A stretch of DNA of 13,614 bases from an uncultured Actinomycetes bacterium (GTDB lineage Bacteria > Actinomycetota > Actinomycetes > S36-B12): positions 1 through 13,614 of the forward strand of contig CALFIA010000223.1 of the NCBI GenBank assembly GCA_937876275.1, in the 5' to 3' direction. The notes under the pieces were generated by a model. That model saw only the letters and a list, made by a program, of their open reading frames with translations, searched no databases and had not been told where the DNA came from. A program made the position numbers and the translations under genes. How positions within the stretch are numbered: position 1 is the stretch's first letter; every line of letters begins with the position of its first letter. Positions 6,091 through 13,614 of this stretch are shown one piece after another.

Positions 6091-7317
6091 TCACAGGAAG
6101 CCGAGTTTGCCGGCCTGTTCCCACAATTCATCGCGCACGCTCGGGTGCGCGGCATTCTCGATGATGTTCCGCGCCTGTTCCGCCTGAGAGTGACCAAAGC
6201 ACGGAGCAATCCCGTTCTCGGTAGCCACGAAACTGTGCTGGAAACTCGTCACCGGATCATGCAGCAGCGGAACGATGGTTGAGACCTGCGCTTTCGGGTG
6301 CCACGACGGCAGTGCGATGAAGGACTGACCCCCGCGTGAATGAAGTGCACCCACGATGAAGTCGGTTGAGCCTCCGAACCCGGAGTAGATCTTTCCCTTG
6401 ATACGACTGGCATTCGCCTGATCAAGAAGGTCGACTTGCAGGGCTGCGTTCACACTCGTCATGCGCGCCTGCTTCGCAATCTCCGAAGGAGCATTCGTTC
6501 GCTCGGTACGCATCAGGCGCACACGCTTGTTGAGGTTTACCCACTCGTAGAGCTCTTGTGAGCCGAAGAGGAATGACGTGGTCAAGGGGATATCGGAATC
6601 GAGGCAACCTTGCTTATGGAGATTGAGTACGCCATCACTGAACATCTCCGTCCAGATCCGAAGGCCCTTGTGGTGTGTCAGTGCTGCGAGAACTGCATCG
6701 GGCACTGCACCGATGCCTAGCTGCAGGGTGGATTCGTCGGCGACTCGATCCGCAATCCGATCACCGATCTGCATCGAGACGTCATCGATCGCGCCATCGG
6801 CGTGAGTGGGCAACGGCTCATCTACTTCGATCAAGTAGTCGATCTCATGGTCGTAGATCTGCGCGTCGCCGTAGGTGTAAGGCATCTGTGCATTCGACTG
6901 CACGATCACCAAACCGCCATACGCACGTGCTGCCTCAATGGCTGCGGGCAGGATGTTTACCTCAGTGCCCAGACTGACGGTGTCGTGGCGCTGGCGCGAG
7001 GCATGCAGCAGTACGACATCAGGTCGCAATTGCTCGCGGAACATCACAGGCACAAGGCTCAGACGGCACGGGATGTAGTCGAGGCGATCACTACCCCGCA
7101 TTCCAGGGCCGACAAAGGCCGTCTCGTGGCGCACACCTTCGCGATCGGGGATCGGCTTCTGGGCATTGAGCATGTGCAGGCGGTATTCGGGAACGATGCG
7201 ATCGAGCTCATCGAGAATGATCGTGGGAGTTGCGAAGTTGCCCGAGGCCACGACGCGCGGATTCTCCGGGAGGCCTTCGAGGATCCCAGCGAGTTGTTCG
7301 ATCGTGATCTTTCGCAT
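6091..7317 (-). CDS. Acetyl-CoA hydrolase/CoA-transferase family protein (class I CoA transferase)
   Basis: 408 residues from ATG 7317; a GTG at 7344 would add nine. The overall length, the GPGMRGSDRLDYIP segment (70-83), GIGAVPDAV (201-209), the TEMFSDGV segment (223-230) in which E224 is the expected catalytic glutamate, and YSGFGGSTDF (311-320) all match the acetyl-CoA hydrolase/4-hydroxybutyrate CoA-transferase family (COG0427). Such enzymes move CoA between acyl groups through a glutamyl-CoA intermediate. Acceptor and donor cannot be told from sequence, and no pathway partner is adjacent. CAGACT lies 6 nt before ATG 7317, a weak leaderless signal; AAGG six bases before GTG 7344 is the competing start signal. 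It converges on the chorismate mutase and diverges from fcl. Confidence 0.85.
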   Translation of the reverse strand: MRKITIEQLAGILEGLPENPRVVASGNFATPTIILDELDRIVPEYRLHMLNAQKPIPDREGVRHETAFVGPGMRGSDRLDYIPCRLSLVPVMFREQLRPDVVLLHASRQRHDTVSLGTEVNILPAAIEAARAYGGLVIVQSNAQMPYTYGDAQIYDHEIDYLIEVDEPLPTHADGAIDDVSMQIGDRIADRVADESTLQLGIGAVPDAVLAALTHHKGLRIWTEMFSDGVLNLHKQGCLDSDIPLTTSFLFGSQELYEWVNLNKRVRLMRTERTNAPSEIAKQARMTSVNAALQVDLLDQANASRIKGKIYSGFGGSTDFIVGALHSRGGQSFIALPSWHPKAQVSTIVPLLHDPVTSFQHSFVATENGIAPCFGHSQAEQARNIIENAAHPSVRDELWEQAGKLGFL

Positions 7318-7373
7318 GGATTCAGTCTGCCACCGCGTAAGCACAGGAAACCTTGCTGAAAGTCCCGATGTGA

Positions 7374-7379
7374 CAGAAT
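7374..7379 (+). promoter_or_regulatory. Putative extended -10 (TGA-CAGAAT) for fcl
   Basis: CAGAAT preceded directly by TGA, as in an extended -10 element, ends six bases before ATG 7386. The first base departs from TANNNT. No Shine-Dalgarno is present before fcl. Confidence 0.35.
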
Positions 7380-7385
7380 TCAGAC

Positions 7386-8330
7386 ATGTCGCATGAGGTC
7401 GCCTGGGGCGATACCAAGGTCTACGTCGCCGGTCATAACGGTCTCGTCGGCTCCGCCATCGTCCGCGCTCTCGAGGCAGCCGGTACCGGAGAGATCATCG
7501 GATGGTCTTCCAAGGAGCTCGATCTTCGTGATCGCAGTGCGACCTTCGATGCCATCACTGAGGCCAAGCCCGACATCATCATCGACGCCGCTGCCAAGGT
7601 CGGCGGCATCATGGCGAACTCCACGTTTCCCGTTGAGTTCCTTCGCGATAACTCGATGATCCAGACCAACGTGATGGATGCCGCTCACTCGAACAACATC
7701 GATCGACTGCTCTTCCTCGGCTCGTCATGCATCTATCCACGACATGCCACGCAACCAATCCGCGAGTCATCGCTGATGACCGGCCCGCTCGAACCGACTA
7801 ACCAGGCTTATGCGATGGCCAAGATCAGCGGCATCTACTACATCGAGGCACACCGTGAGCAGTACGGCCGCCACTGGATCTCGGCGATGCCGACGAACCT
7901 TTACGGCCCGCGCGACAACTTCGATCTCCAGTCTTCTCACGTGCTGCCTGCCTTCATTCGTCGTTTTCATGAGGCAAAGGTCTCGGGCGCACCCACCGTG
8001 ACTGTCTGGGGAACCGGGGCACCGCGCCGCGAGTTCCTGCATGTCGACGATCTCGCCAACGCGTGCCTGATGCTCCTGTCGAACTACGACTCGGGGCAGA
8101 CCATCAACGTTGGCTGCGGCGAAGATCTCCCGATCAAGGAACTTGCCGAGACAGTTGCCGATGTCGTCGGCTTCACCGGCACCATCGAGTGGGATTCATC
8201 GAAGCCCGACGGCATGCCGCGCAAGCTGCTCGACACTTCGCGCATCAATGCGCTCGGCTGGACCCCGCAAATCTCGCTGCGCGATGGCCTCACCTCGACT
8301 TACGCCTGGTACCTCGAGAACGTCGCCTGA
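7386..8330 (+). CDS. fcl: GDP-L-fucose synthase
   Basis: 314 residues, full length. This NADP-dependent epimerase/reductase turns GDP-4-keto-6-deoxy-mannose into GDP-L-fucose, a sugar donor for surface glycans. The Rossmann motif GHNGLVG is at 16-22. The catalytic set of E. coli Fcl appears at a constant offset of six: S113, C115, Y142, K146 and H185, in GSSCIYP, YAMAKI and QSSHVLPAF. MPTNLYGPRDNF (168-179) and REFLHVDD (215-222) are also typical. The usual partner, GDP-mannose 4,6-dehydratase (gmd), is not in the window. It is the first gene of a plus-strand cluster, with the next start six bases after its stop. ATG 7386 fits both the family N-terminus and the upstream -10-like element. Confidence 0.95.
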   Translation: MSHEVAWGDTKVYVAGHNGLVGSAIVRALEAAGTGEIIGWSSKELDLRDRSATFDAITEAKPDIIIDAAAKVGGIMANSTFPVEFLRDNSMIQTNVMDAAHSNNIDRLLFLGSSCIYPRHATQPIRESSLMTGPLEPTNQAYAMAKISGIYYIEAHREQYGRHWISAMPTNLYGPRDNFDLQSSHVLPAFIRRFHEAKVSGAPTVTVWGTGAPRREFLHVDDLANACLMLLSNYDSGQTINVGCGEDLPIKELAETVADVVGFTGTIEWDSSKPDGMPRKLLDTSRINALGWTPQISLRDGLTSTYAWYLENVA

Positions 8331-8336
8331 GCTGTC

Positions 8337-8723
8337 ATGCCCGACAGCAGCTCACTCGAGGGCAATGAACCGCGTCAGTTGTTCATCGCCGGCCGTAAGT
8401 CTGCTCTCATTCGTCTGACGTGCGCCGCGGGCATGCGACCAGCGCTTCTCGAGGTACTCAATACCTATGTCGACTCATTGGCTGACGAACCCGGCACAGA
8501 GATGTTCATGGTTCATCTAGATCCCGATGACGAGAACAACGTGTGGCTGTATGAAACCTTTCTCGACGACAACGCGGCCGTCGCGCATCGATCGACCGAG
8601 GGCTTCGCGAAGATGATGAATGACATGCCGCCCCTGCTCGAAGGGCCGCCCGCAATCTTGCGCATGGAACCCCTGCGCATGTCTGTCCAGGAGTCCGTGC
8701 TCACCGAAGATTGGTCGCTGTAA
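8337..8723 (+). CDS. ABM-domain protein (antibiotic biosynthesis monooxygenase-like), first of tandem pair
   Basis: 128 residues. After a polar N-terminus, residues about 23-110 follow the ferredoxin-like ABM pattern: beta strand LIRLTCAAG, helix RPALLEVLNTYVDSLADEPG, strand pair with MFMVHLDPDDENNVWLYETF, then a DNAAVAHRSTEGF helix. ABM proteins are small dimers ranging from quinol monooxygenases to heme-degrading enzymes and plain ligand binders; the exact reaction cannot be read here. It starts six bases after fcl, lacks a clear Shine-Dalgarno, and is probably translated by coupling. The next ABM gene begins two bases after its stop. Confidence 0.8.
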   Translation: MPDSSSLEGNEPRQLFIAGRKSALIRLTCAAGMRPALLEVLNTYVDSLADEPGTEMFMVHLDPDDENNVWLYETFLDDNAAVAHRSTEGFAKMMNDMPPLLEGPPAILRMEPLRMSVQESVLTEDWSL

Positions 8724-8725
8724 AC

Positions 8726-9016
8726 ATGATTCTCGAGGTTGCTTTCGTTCCCGTGCTCGAAGACCGCAAAGCTGAATTCGAGGTTGCCATCGCTGGTGCG
8801 GTCGCAAGCTTTCTCTCGAAGGCCGACGGTTACCTCGGCTACACCGCGCAAGGATGGTGCATCGAGCGACCGAACGTGTTCATGTTCACCGTCGCATGGG
8901 AGACCCTCGAGCACCACACAGTCGGCTTCCGCGAGTCAGAACGATTTGCCGAGTGGCGCGCCATCATCGGACCGTTCTTCGATGGCTCACCACTCGTCGA
9001 GCACTTCGCCGTGTAA
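8726..9016 (+). CDS. ABM-domain protein, second of tandem pair
   Basis: 96 residues from ATG 8726, two bases after the preceding stop; an in-frame TTG at 8711 would overlap that gene. The whole protein is one ABM unit: strand ILEVAFVPVLE, helix of the AEFEVAIAGAVASFLS type, GYLGYTAQGWCIERPNVFMF, then VAWETLEHHTVGFRESERFA and a C-terminal SPLVEHF strand. The two ABM proteins differ clearly in sequence, so this is not a recent duplication; they may form a heterodimer or act on related ligands (inference). It ends 24 bp from the convergent flavoprotein gene, and that gap shows no terminator. Confidence 0.82.
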   Translation: MILEVAFVPVLEDRKAEFEVAIAGAVASFLSKADGYLGYTAQGWCIERPNVFMFTVAWETLEHHTVGFRESERFAEWRAIIGPFFDGSPLVEHFAV

Positions 9017-9040
9017 CTCACCTCGGCGACAACATATCCG

Positions 9041-10294
9041 CTAGCTGAACGGCGGACGTTCGTCGAACTTGATACTCACCTTGCCGGCCGCGCGCCACAG
9101 TCGCGCGGTCGTGTCGGCATCTTCTTCCGTCACGAGATTGCCCATGACGCGCAGTGCGACCGTCATGAGTCCACGCGAGCGCATGCCCACTGGCCCAAGG
9201 GTCGGCAGCAGCTTCGGCACTGTCAGGAAACCGGCGAGACGGCGGGCGATCGAGAAGGCCGTGCCGTATCGCGCACGCAGAATTGGCGCCCACTGCGTCG
9301 TGTAATCCATGCGCGAGTTCGCGATCGTGTTCGAGAACAGCTGTGCGGCGAGGTGGCCCGTCTCAAGGCCGTAGTCAATGCCCTCACCGTTCAACGGGTT
9401 CACGCAACCGGCCGCGTCACCGACGAGAACCCAGTTCGGGCCGGCGACACCGCTTACTGCGCCGCCCATCGGCAGGAGAGCTGACCACGGATCACGGATC
9501 TCGCCCGAGAGCTTCCAGGTCTCGCGCTGCTGATCGGTGTAGTGCGAGATGAGCTGGCGCAGATTGATATCGGCCGGTCGCTTCTCGGTGGCAAGAGTGC
9601 CCACGCCGACATTCACGCTGCCGTCGCCCAACGGGAAGATCCATCCGTAGCCGGAAAGAATCTCGTTCTTGGTGCCGCGCAGTTCGAGATGCGACGAGAT
9701 CCACGGATCATCGCTTCGCTCCGACGTGATGTAACCGCGAGCCGCTACGCCATACGCGGTACCGCGATGCCACTCGCGCCCTAGCTTGCGTCCGAGCTGG
9801 CTTTTCGCACCATCGGCCACGATGAGGCGACGGCAGCGGATCTCATGAGTTGAGCCATCATCGAGCTTGAAGGTCACTGAGCGCACCTGACCGTTCTCGA
9901 ACGTGACGTCGACGGCGCGATGACCCTCGACCGGGGTTGCACCGGCATCCAGGGCGACTTGGCGGATCTGGGTATCGAGCAGCGTGCGGGGTGCAGCGCT
10001 GCCGTGACTGGGCAGTGAGCCACCGGGCCAGGGCAGGTAGAGCTCCTGGCCGAAACCAGCGGCGCGTAGGCCCCAGTTGATGGTGCGGCCCTTCAGCCAA
10101 GGCGAGAGCCCCAGGGCGTCGAGCTCTGCGATCGCACGCGGAGTGAGGCCGTCGCCGCAGGGCTTGTCGCGCGGGAAGGTTTCCGCGTCAGCCAGCACCA
10201 CATCAAGGCCTGCGCGAGCTGACCACGCAGCTGCTGAGGATCCGGCCGGGCCAGCACCGATGACGAGAACGTCAGTATCCGCAACCGAGCCCAT
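9041..10294 (-). CDS. Geranylgeranyl reductase family FAD-dependent oxidoreductase (MenJ-like)
   Basis: 417 residues from ATG 10294. The N-terminal FAD-binding motif VIGAGPAGSSAAAW (11-24), the KPCGDGLTPRA signature (44-54), and GDAAGCVNPLNGEGIDYGLE (292-311) identify the geranylgeranyl reductase/digeranylgeranylglycerophospholipid reductase family. In actinobacteria the well-known member is the mycobacterial menaquinone reductase MenJ, which saturates one isoprene unit of the menaquinone tail; that role is plausible, but other prenyl chains such as chlorophyll or lipid precursors are substrates elsewhere. GGAG five bases before ATG 10294 sets the start; a TTG 13 codons upstream is less likely. 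It diverges from the exporter gene, and no menaquinone synthesis gene is adjacent. Confidence 0.88.
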   Translation of the reverse strand: MGSVADTDVLVIGAGPAGSSAAAWSARAGLDVVLADAETFPRDKPCGDGLTPRAIAELDALGLSPWLKGRTINWGLRAAGFGQELYLPWPGGSLPSHGSAAPRTLLDTQIRQVALDAGATPVEGHRAVDVTFENGQVRSVTFKLDDGSTHEIRCRRLIVADGAKSQLGRKLGREWHRGTAYGVAARGYITSERSDDPWISSHLELRGTKNEILSGYGWIFPLGDGSVNVGVGTLATEKRPADINLRQLISHYTDQQRETWKLSGEIRDPWSALLPMGGAVSGVAGPNWVLVGDAAGCVNPLNGEGIDYGLETGHLAAQLFSNTIANSRMDYTTQWAPILRARYGTAFSIARRLAGFLTVPKLLPTLGPVGMRSRGLMTVALRVMGNLVTEEDADTTARLWRAAGKVSIKFDERPPFS

Positions 10295-10299
10295 AATGA

Positions 10300-10303
10300 C
10301 TCC
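10300..10303 (-). promoter_or_regulatory. Shine-Dalgarno GGAG for the GGR-family gene
   Basis: GGAG on the minus strand, five bases before ATG 10294. It distinguishes this gene from its apparently leaderless divergent neighbour. Confidence 0.55.
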
Positions 10304-10351
10304 ATTCTCCTGGGGCACTCGGATTTGAGCCAATCGAGCGTTCAGGCCCAG

Positions 10352-10357
10352 TAGATT
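10352..10357 (+). promoter_or_regulatory. -10 box TAGATT for MFS exporter (leaderless)
   Basis: TAGATT, six bases, then GTG 10364, with no Shine-Dalgarno between them. The predicted transcript start is at or next to the start codon. No good -35 at the normal distance. Confidence 0.5.
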
Positions 10358-10363
10358 TCGCGC

Positions 10364-11896
10364 GTGACCACTTCGCCAGTCCCGCCGAAGGTCGCGTCCT
10401 TCAGCGTCGTGACCCTCCTCGTGCTGGCTGTCGGCCAGTTCTTGGTCGGTCTCGATATGAGCGTGGCATCAGTAGCCCTGCCGAGCATCGGCCGCGAATT
10501 CAACGTGGGCCTGGCTCCACTGCAGTGGACAGTGATGGCCTACATGATCGCCGGCGCCGCTCTGTCGGTACCCGTGGGCGCACTCGGTGACGCGGTCGGT
10601 CGCCGCAAGATCTACCTCATCGGCCTGGTGCTCTTTGGCGCTGGCTCGCTGGTGAGCGCCATGGCCACCAGCACTGGCACGCTCATCGCCGGACGAGCTA
10701 TCGCCGGCGCAGGCTCTGCAGCAATGGCCACCCTCGCGCTCGCGATGCTCACGTCATCGGTTGCCCATGACATGGTCACGAAGATTGTCGGGCTCTGGAC
10801 GGCAGTGGCCACCGCATCGTCGGCTCTTGGCCCGCTCATCGGTGGTCTTCTCGTTACTGCTTTTGGCTGGCGCAGCGTGTTCGCCATCAACATCGTTCCG
10901 ATTGTCGGCCTCGTGCTGTTCGTGCTCTTCAAGTTCAAGATCAAGGAGACTCCGCGGGGAGGACGCATCGACTGGTTCGGTGCCGGCTTGCTCACTGCCG
11001 CTCTCGTGCTCGTGTGCACGGGTCTGTCGCAAGCGGAGTCGGAGAAGTTCTCGAGCCCGCAGGTATGGGGTCCGGTCGTTGCAGGTCTCGTGGTCGTTCT
11101 CGTCATGGTGTTCCAGCAGAAGCGCTCGTCGGCTCCGATGGTTCCGTGGAAGCTGCTGAAGGCAGCCCCGATTCCCGCAACGATCGTCTTGCTCATCGTG
11201 CTCGGCATGACACTTTCCGGATCGATGATGCAGCAAAACCTGCTGCAGCAGAACATCCTCGGCTTCTCGCCCGCCCTTGCAGGCGTCGTTGGCCTTGGCG
11301 CGTCGATCTTCTTTATTGCGTTCTCGCCCGCATCACCGTTCATCGCCGATCGCATTGGCCTTCGTGTGGTGTCGTTCATCGGTCTGTTGCTCGCGGCCGG
11401 CGGCACGTTGATGCTGTCGGGCATCAAGGTCGACACCGGGCCGTGGTACATCGCAATCGCGTTCTCGATTATGGGCATCGGTCTCGGCCTATCGATGCCC
11501 GCGGTCTCCGGTGCAGCGATGTCGTCGACTCCCAAGGACGACATGGGTTCAGTCTCTGGCGTCATCGGACTTTCCGGGCAGGTCGCCTCAGTACTGGGTA
11601 TCGCTGTCGTCGGGTCAATCGCAGCGGCACGCACACTCGCTGCCTGGACGGGGCTAGCCCCGCAAGCGGCTCAGACCGACTCCGTGGAAACACTTGTTAC
11701 CTCAGGTAACGCCGGCGAAGTCGCTCGACAGGCCGGTGCCGCGGCAGGTCACGCTGCAAGCCAGGCTTTCGTCACCGGTGTCAGCGAGACATTCCTGATC
11801 GCCACGGCAGGTCTCGTTATTGCTGCAGTAGCTGCCTTCTTCCTGATGCCGAAGAAGGCCGAGGGCAAGGTTGTCGTTCCTGCGCCTACTGCGTAA
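10364..11896 (+). CDS. MFS transporter, DHA2 family (14-helix drug:H+ antiporter type)
   Basis: 510 residues, the usual length for a 14-helix DHA2 exporter of the inner membrane. Seen: helix-1 motif QFLVGLDMSVASVALPSIG with the conserved Asp31 (25-43), QWTVMAYM (54-61), motif A GALGDAVGRRK (72-82), motif C-like ALGPLIGGLL (154-163) typical of antiporters, and regular hydrophobic helices to a C-terminus ending in a short Lys-rich tail after FFLMPKK. Substrates of such pumps (dyes, antibiotics, fatty acids) cannot be predicted. GTG is chosen because the -10 box lies six bases upstream and the N-terminus is the right length. The gene diverges from the GGR-family gene with 69 bp between starts; its 3' end overlaps the convergent FUSC gene by 11 bp. 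Confidence 0.92.
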   Translation: MTTSPVPPKVASFSVVTLLVLAVGQFLVGLDMSVASVALPSIGREFNVGLAPLQWTVMAYMIAGAALSVPVGALGDAVGRRKIYLIGLVLFGAGSLVSAMATSTGTLIAGRAIAGAGSAAMATLALAMLTSSVAHDMVTKIVGLWTAVATASSALGPLIGGLLVTAFGWRSVFAINIVPIVGLVLFVLFKFKIKETPRGGRIDWFGAGLLTAALVLVCTGLSQAESEKFSSPQVWGPVVAGLVVVLVMVFQQKRSSAPMVPWKLLKAAPIPATIVLLIVLGMTLSGSMMQQNLLQQNILGFSPALAGVVGLGASIFFIAFSPASPFIADRIGLRVVSFIGLLLAAGGTLMLSGIKVDTGPWYIAIAFSIMGIGLGLSMPAVSGAAMSSTPKDDMGSVSGVIGLSGQVASVLGIAVVGSIAAARTLAAWTGLAPQAAQTDSVETLVTSGNAGEVARQAGAAAGHAASQAFVTGVSETFLIATAGLVIAAVAAFFLMPKKAEGKVVVPAPTA

Positions 11897-13564
11897 CGAG
11901 AACTGAATCCTTCGGCCTCGTTCGATCCAGGAAATCCAGCCACCAGCCCGACCACACAGCGGTCACGAACGCATGCGGGTGAAGGGCCAGGCGCTCGTGA
12001 TCCTTCTGCACTACCTCGCGCATGCGATCCAGGCGATCACCTGCGGGCAAATCGAGGGTGGCAATGATCTCCGGCACCTTGACGAGTTCATCACTTCGAC
12101 CGATCAGCGTTCGAAGGGTGTCACCGGCAAGCAAGGAGTCCTGGAGCCAGGCCTGATTCGCCTCGAGAGTGCTGATCTCTGGCGTGACGGTGTGGGCAGT
12201 CATGAAGGACGCGTCCAAGGTGTCGTGATACGCCTGAAGTGAGAGCAGGGCGTTTGCACGCTTGGCATCGAGTGAATCACCAGAGGCCCGGCCGGTGATT
12301 ACATCACGCACACCATCGATGTACGCCTGCATCTGCGTCATCGCTACCTTGCCCGTGGAAGCGATGAGCCCGCTGATTCCTCTCGGGAAGATGGCAAAGG
12401 TCAGGACAACCGCGACCAGAAGGCCAATGGCGATATCGGTCAAGCGACTTAGAGCGGTGTAGGTCGTCGGAGGCCAGGTGAGGAGTGAGACGTTGATGAT
12501 CGCGAATGGTGAGAATGCAAATTGCGCGTAAGTGATGCTCTTGCTCTGGGCGTACTTCGCGATGAAAGCGGTGATCGCCAGCAGCGCTAAGAACAGCGGT
12601 TGGCTCGGCGTAATCAGCACCAGCAACGCTCCGACGAGAATGCCGGCGACTGTGCCACCCATCGTCTTCAGAGCAAGGCGACCCGTTTGTGGGCTGGTGA
12701 AGCTCAATTGGAGAATCGAAATCGTGGCCAGCACCACCCAGAAGCCATGCTTGAGTCCCATGCCCTGAGCAACGCCCACGGCGACTGAGGCCGCGATTCC
12801 GGTGCGCAGGGCATTTCTGAACCACGGTGAGCTGAACCGAAGGTTCACTCGGAGCAGTTCCAGAGGCGAACTCGACTCGAAGGCTCCGAGCTCAGGCATG
12901 GTCGATGTTCGGCCTCGTGAGCGCAGTGCGAGCCACTGCATCACTGCGGCACCGATGGCGATGAGTCGAATGGGGTAATGGGCTCGAAGAGCATCGAGGG
13001 TCTTGACCGGATTTTCGGCAAGGCCCTTGGCGCACCACTCCTGGGCGTCCGTGAGATCACGATGACGCAATGCATCCATGTCGACGGGTACCGGGATTTC
13101 GGATTCACCCGCGAGAATCGAAGCGGCCGAATCAAAGACTTCCGCACTGGCATCCGCCAACAGTTCGATATGCGAGTCGGGGCCAAGGTCTTCGGTCGAC
13201 AGTGCGAGATTCGTCGATGTTTCGGCATATTGCACCATTTGCAGGAGAGCTCGAAGTCGACGAGTCATTGATCCAGGGCGCGTGGAGCTACCGACAGTTT
13301 GCTTCTGAATCTCCTCGAACGCTGCCACGAGCCCCGCTCTACCTTCGCCAGAGTGCGAGTTCGCCTGGTAAAGCCGGGTCAGGTTGGCAGCCGCCTTGCA
13401 CCAGTCGGCCAAGGCATCGCGAGTCAAGGTGACACGTTCACGTGGTAGCACGACCGAAGCGGCAATGATCGCGACTGCGCATCCGATGAACCAGCCCGCG
13501 AGGTAATCACCTAAACGCGACGGCGTTGCCGGGAGAAGCACAGGGAGGAAGAAGGCAAGTTGTA
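11886..13564 (-). CDS. FUSC-family membrane protein (aromatic-acid exporter-like), N-terminus missing
   Basis: The genuine part is about 559 codons, ending at TAG 11886-11888; the 5' end is lost at the contig edge. Family members are usually about 700 residues with two halves, each a helix bundle plus a cytoplasmic domain. Counting from the first genuine codon, the fragment holds the last helices of the first bundle (about 3-12 and 24-40, ending VVLPRE), a long soluble segment (about 41-245), a complete FUSC bundle (about 247-395, with HGFWVVLATISILQLSF and TMGGTVAGILVGALL), and a soluble C-terminal domain. Known relatives include YccS and AaeB-type efflux proteins; the substrate here is unknown. 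The frame continues to an ATG at 13598, but those 11 codons are adapter and the apparent start is false. The adjacent MFS pump could be another export gene. Confidence 0.85.
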
Positions 13565-13614
13565 AGATCGGAAGAGCACACGTCTGAACTCCAGTCACCG
13601 ATGTTTATCTCGTA
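13565..13614 (+). other. Illumina TruSeq adapter contamination at contig end
   Basis: The sequence from 13565 begins AGATCGGAAGAGC and continues as the full TruSeq read-1 adapter to 13598, followed by CGATGTTT, an 8-base index that begins with TruSeq index 2, and then ATCTCGTA, the start of the flow-cell primer segment. Translated in the FUSC frame it gives MTGVQTCALPI, a peptide widely seen as an adapter artefact in databases. It is not genomic. Confidence 0.98.

Noticed and set aside
10612..11634. 340-residue minus-strand ORF opposite the MFS gene
   Set aside because: It is the antisense shadow of a GC-rich membrane protein gene, full of Thr/Pro/Ala/Met runs, with no domain and no start signal.
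11895..11922. AACGAG/CTCGTT hairpin after the MFS stop
   Set aside because: A six-base stem with a 16-base loop, no T-run, and inside the FUSC coding sequence; probably chance.
13566..13598. ATG at 13598 as the start of the FUSC protein
   Set aside because: These 11 codons are Illumina adapter; the real start is beyond the contig.

Overview
The window looks like a piece of a GC-rich actinobacterial genome, at the end of an assembled contig. The reasons are a Streptomyces-like contractile-injection-system gene set, a menaquinone-reductase-like geranylgeranyl reductase, frequent GTG starts, and many starts lying 6-7 nt after a TANNNT-type -10 box, as in leaderless actinobacterial transcripts. 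The genus cannot be told by reading. The last 50 bases (13565-13614) are Illumina adapter, not genome.

Region 1 (1-4976, all minus strand) is one end of an extracellular/cytoplasmic contractile injection system (eCIS/CIS) operon, read right to left. Its order is: an unlisted 40-residue two-helix membrane peptide; a polytopic membrane protein that I read as a DsbB-fold protein without its redox cysteines; a DUF4255/Pvc16-type cap protein (cis16); a Pvc15-type AAA+ ATPase (cis15); and a single-pass membrane protein with Ig-like domains on one side and an FN3-like domain on the other, which runs off the left edge. The last four are tightly packed or overlapping. Sheath, tube and baseplate genes are not in the window and are expected further left. 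Three membrane proteins beside two particle-assembly genes suggest membrane docking of a phage-tail-like particle.

Region 2 (4977-5088) is a short regulatory gap with inverted and direct CCCCTAG repeats upstream of a putative leaderless operon promoter.

Region 3 (5089-9016) holds ordinary metabolic genes: a SAM methyltransferase and an AroQ chorismate mutase that diverge from an overlapping bidirectional promoter; an acetyl-CoA hydrolase/CoA-transferase family enzyme; and a plus-strand cluster of GDP-L-fucose synthase (fcl) followed by two small ABM-domain proteins.

Region 4 (9041-13564) has a geranylgeranyl-reductase-family flavoprotein diverging from a 14-helix DHA2-type MFS exporter, and a FUSC-family membrane protein converging on the exporter and cut at its N-terminus by the contig end.

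No tRNA, rRNA, CRISPR, IS element or integrase was seen. No gene-free stretch exceeds 300 bases.
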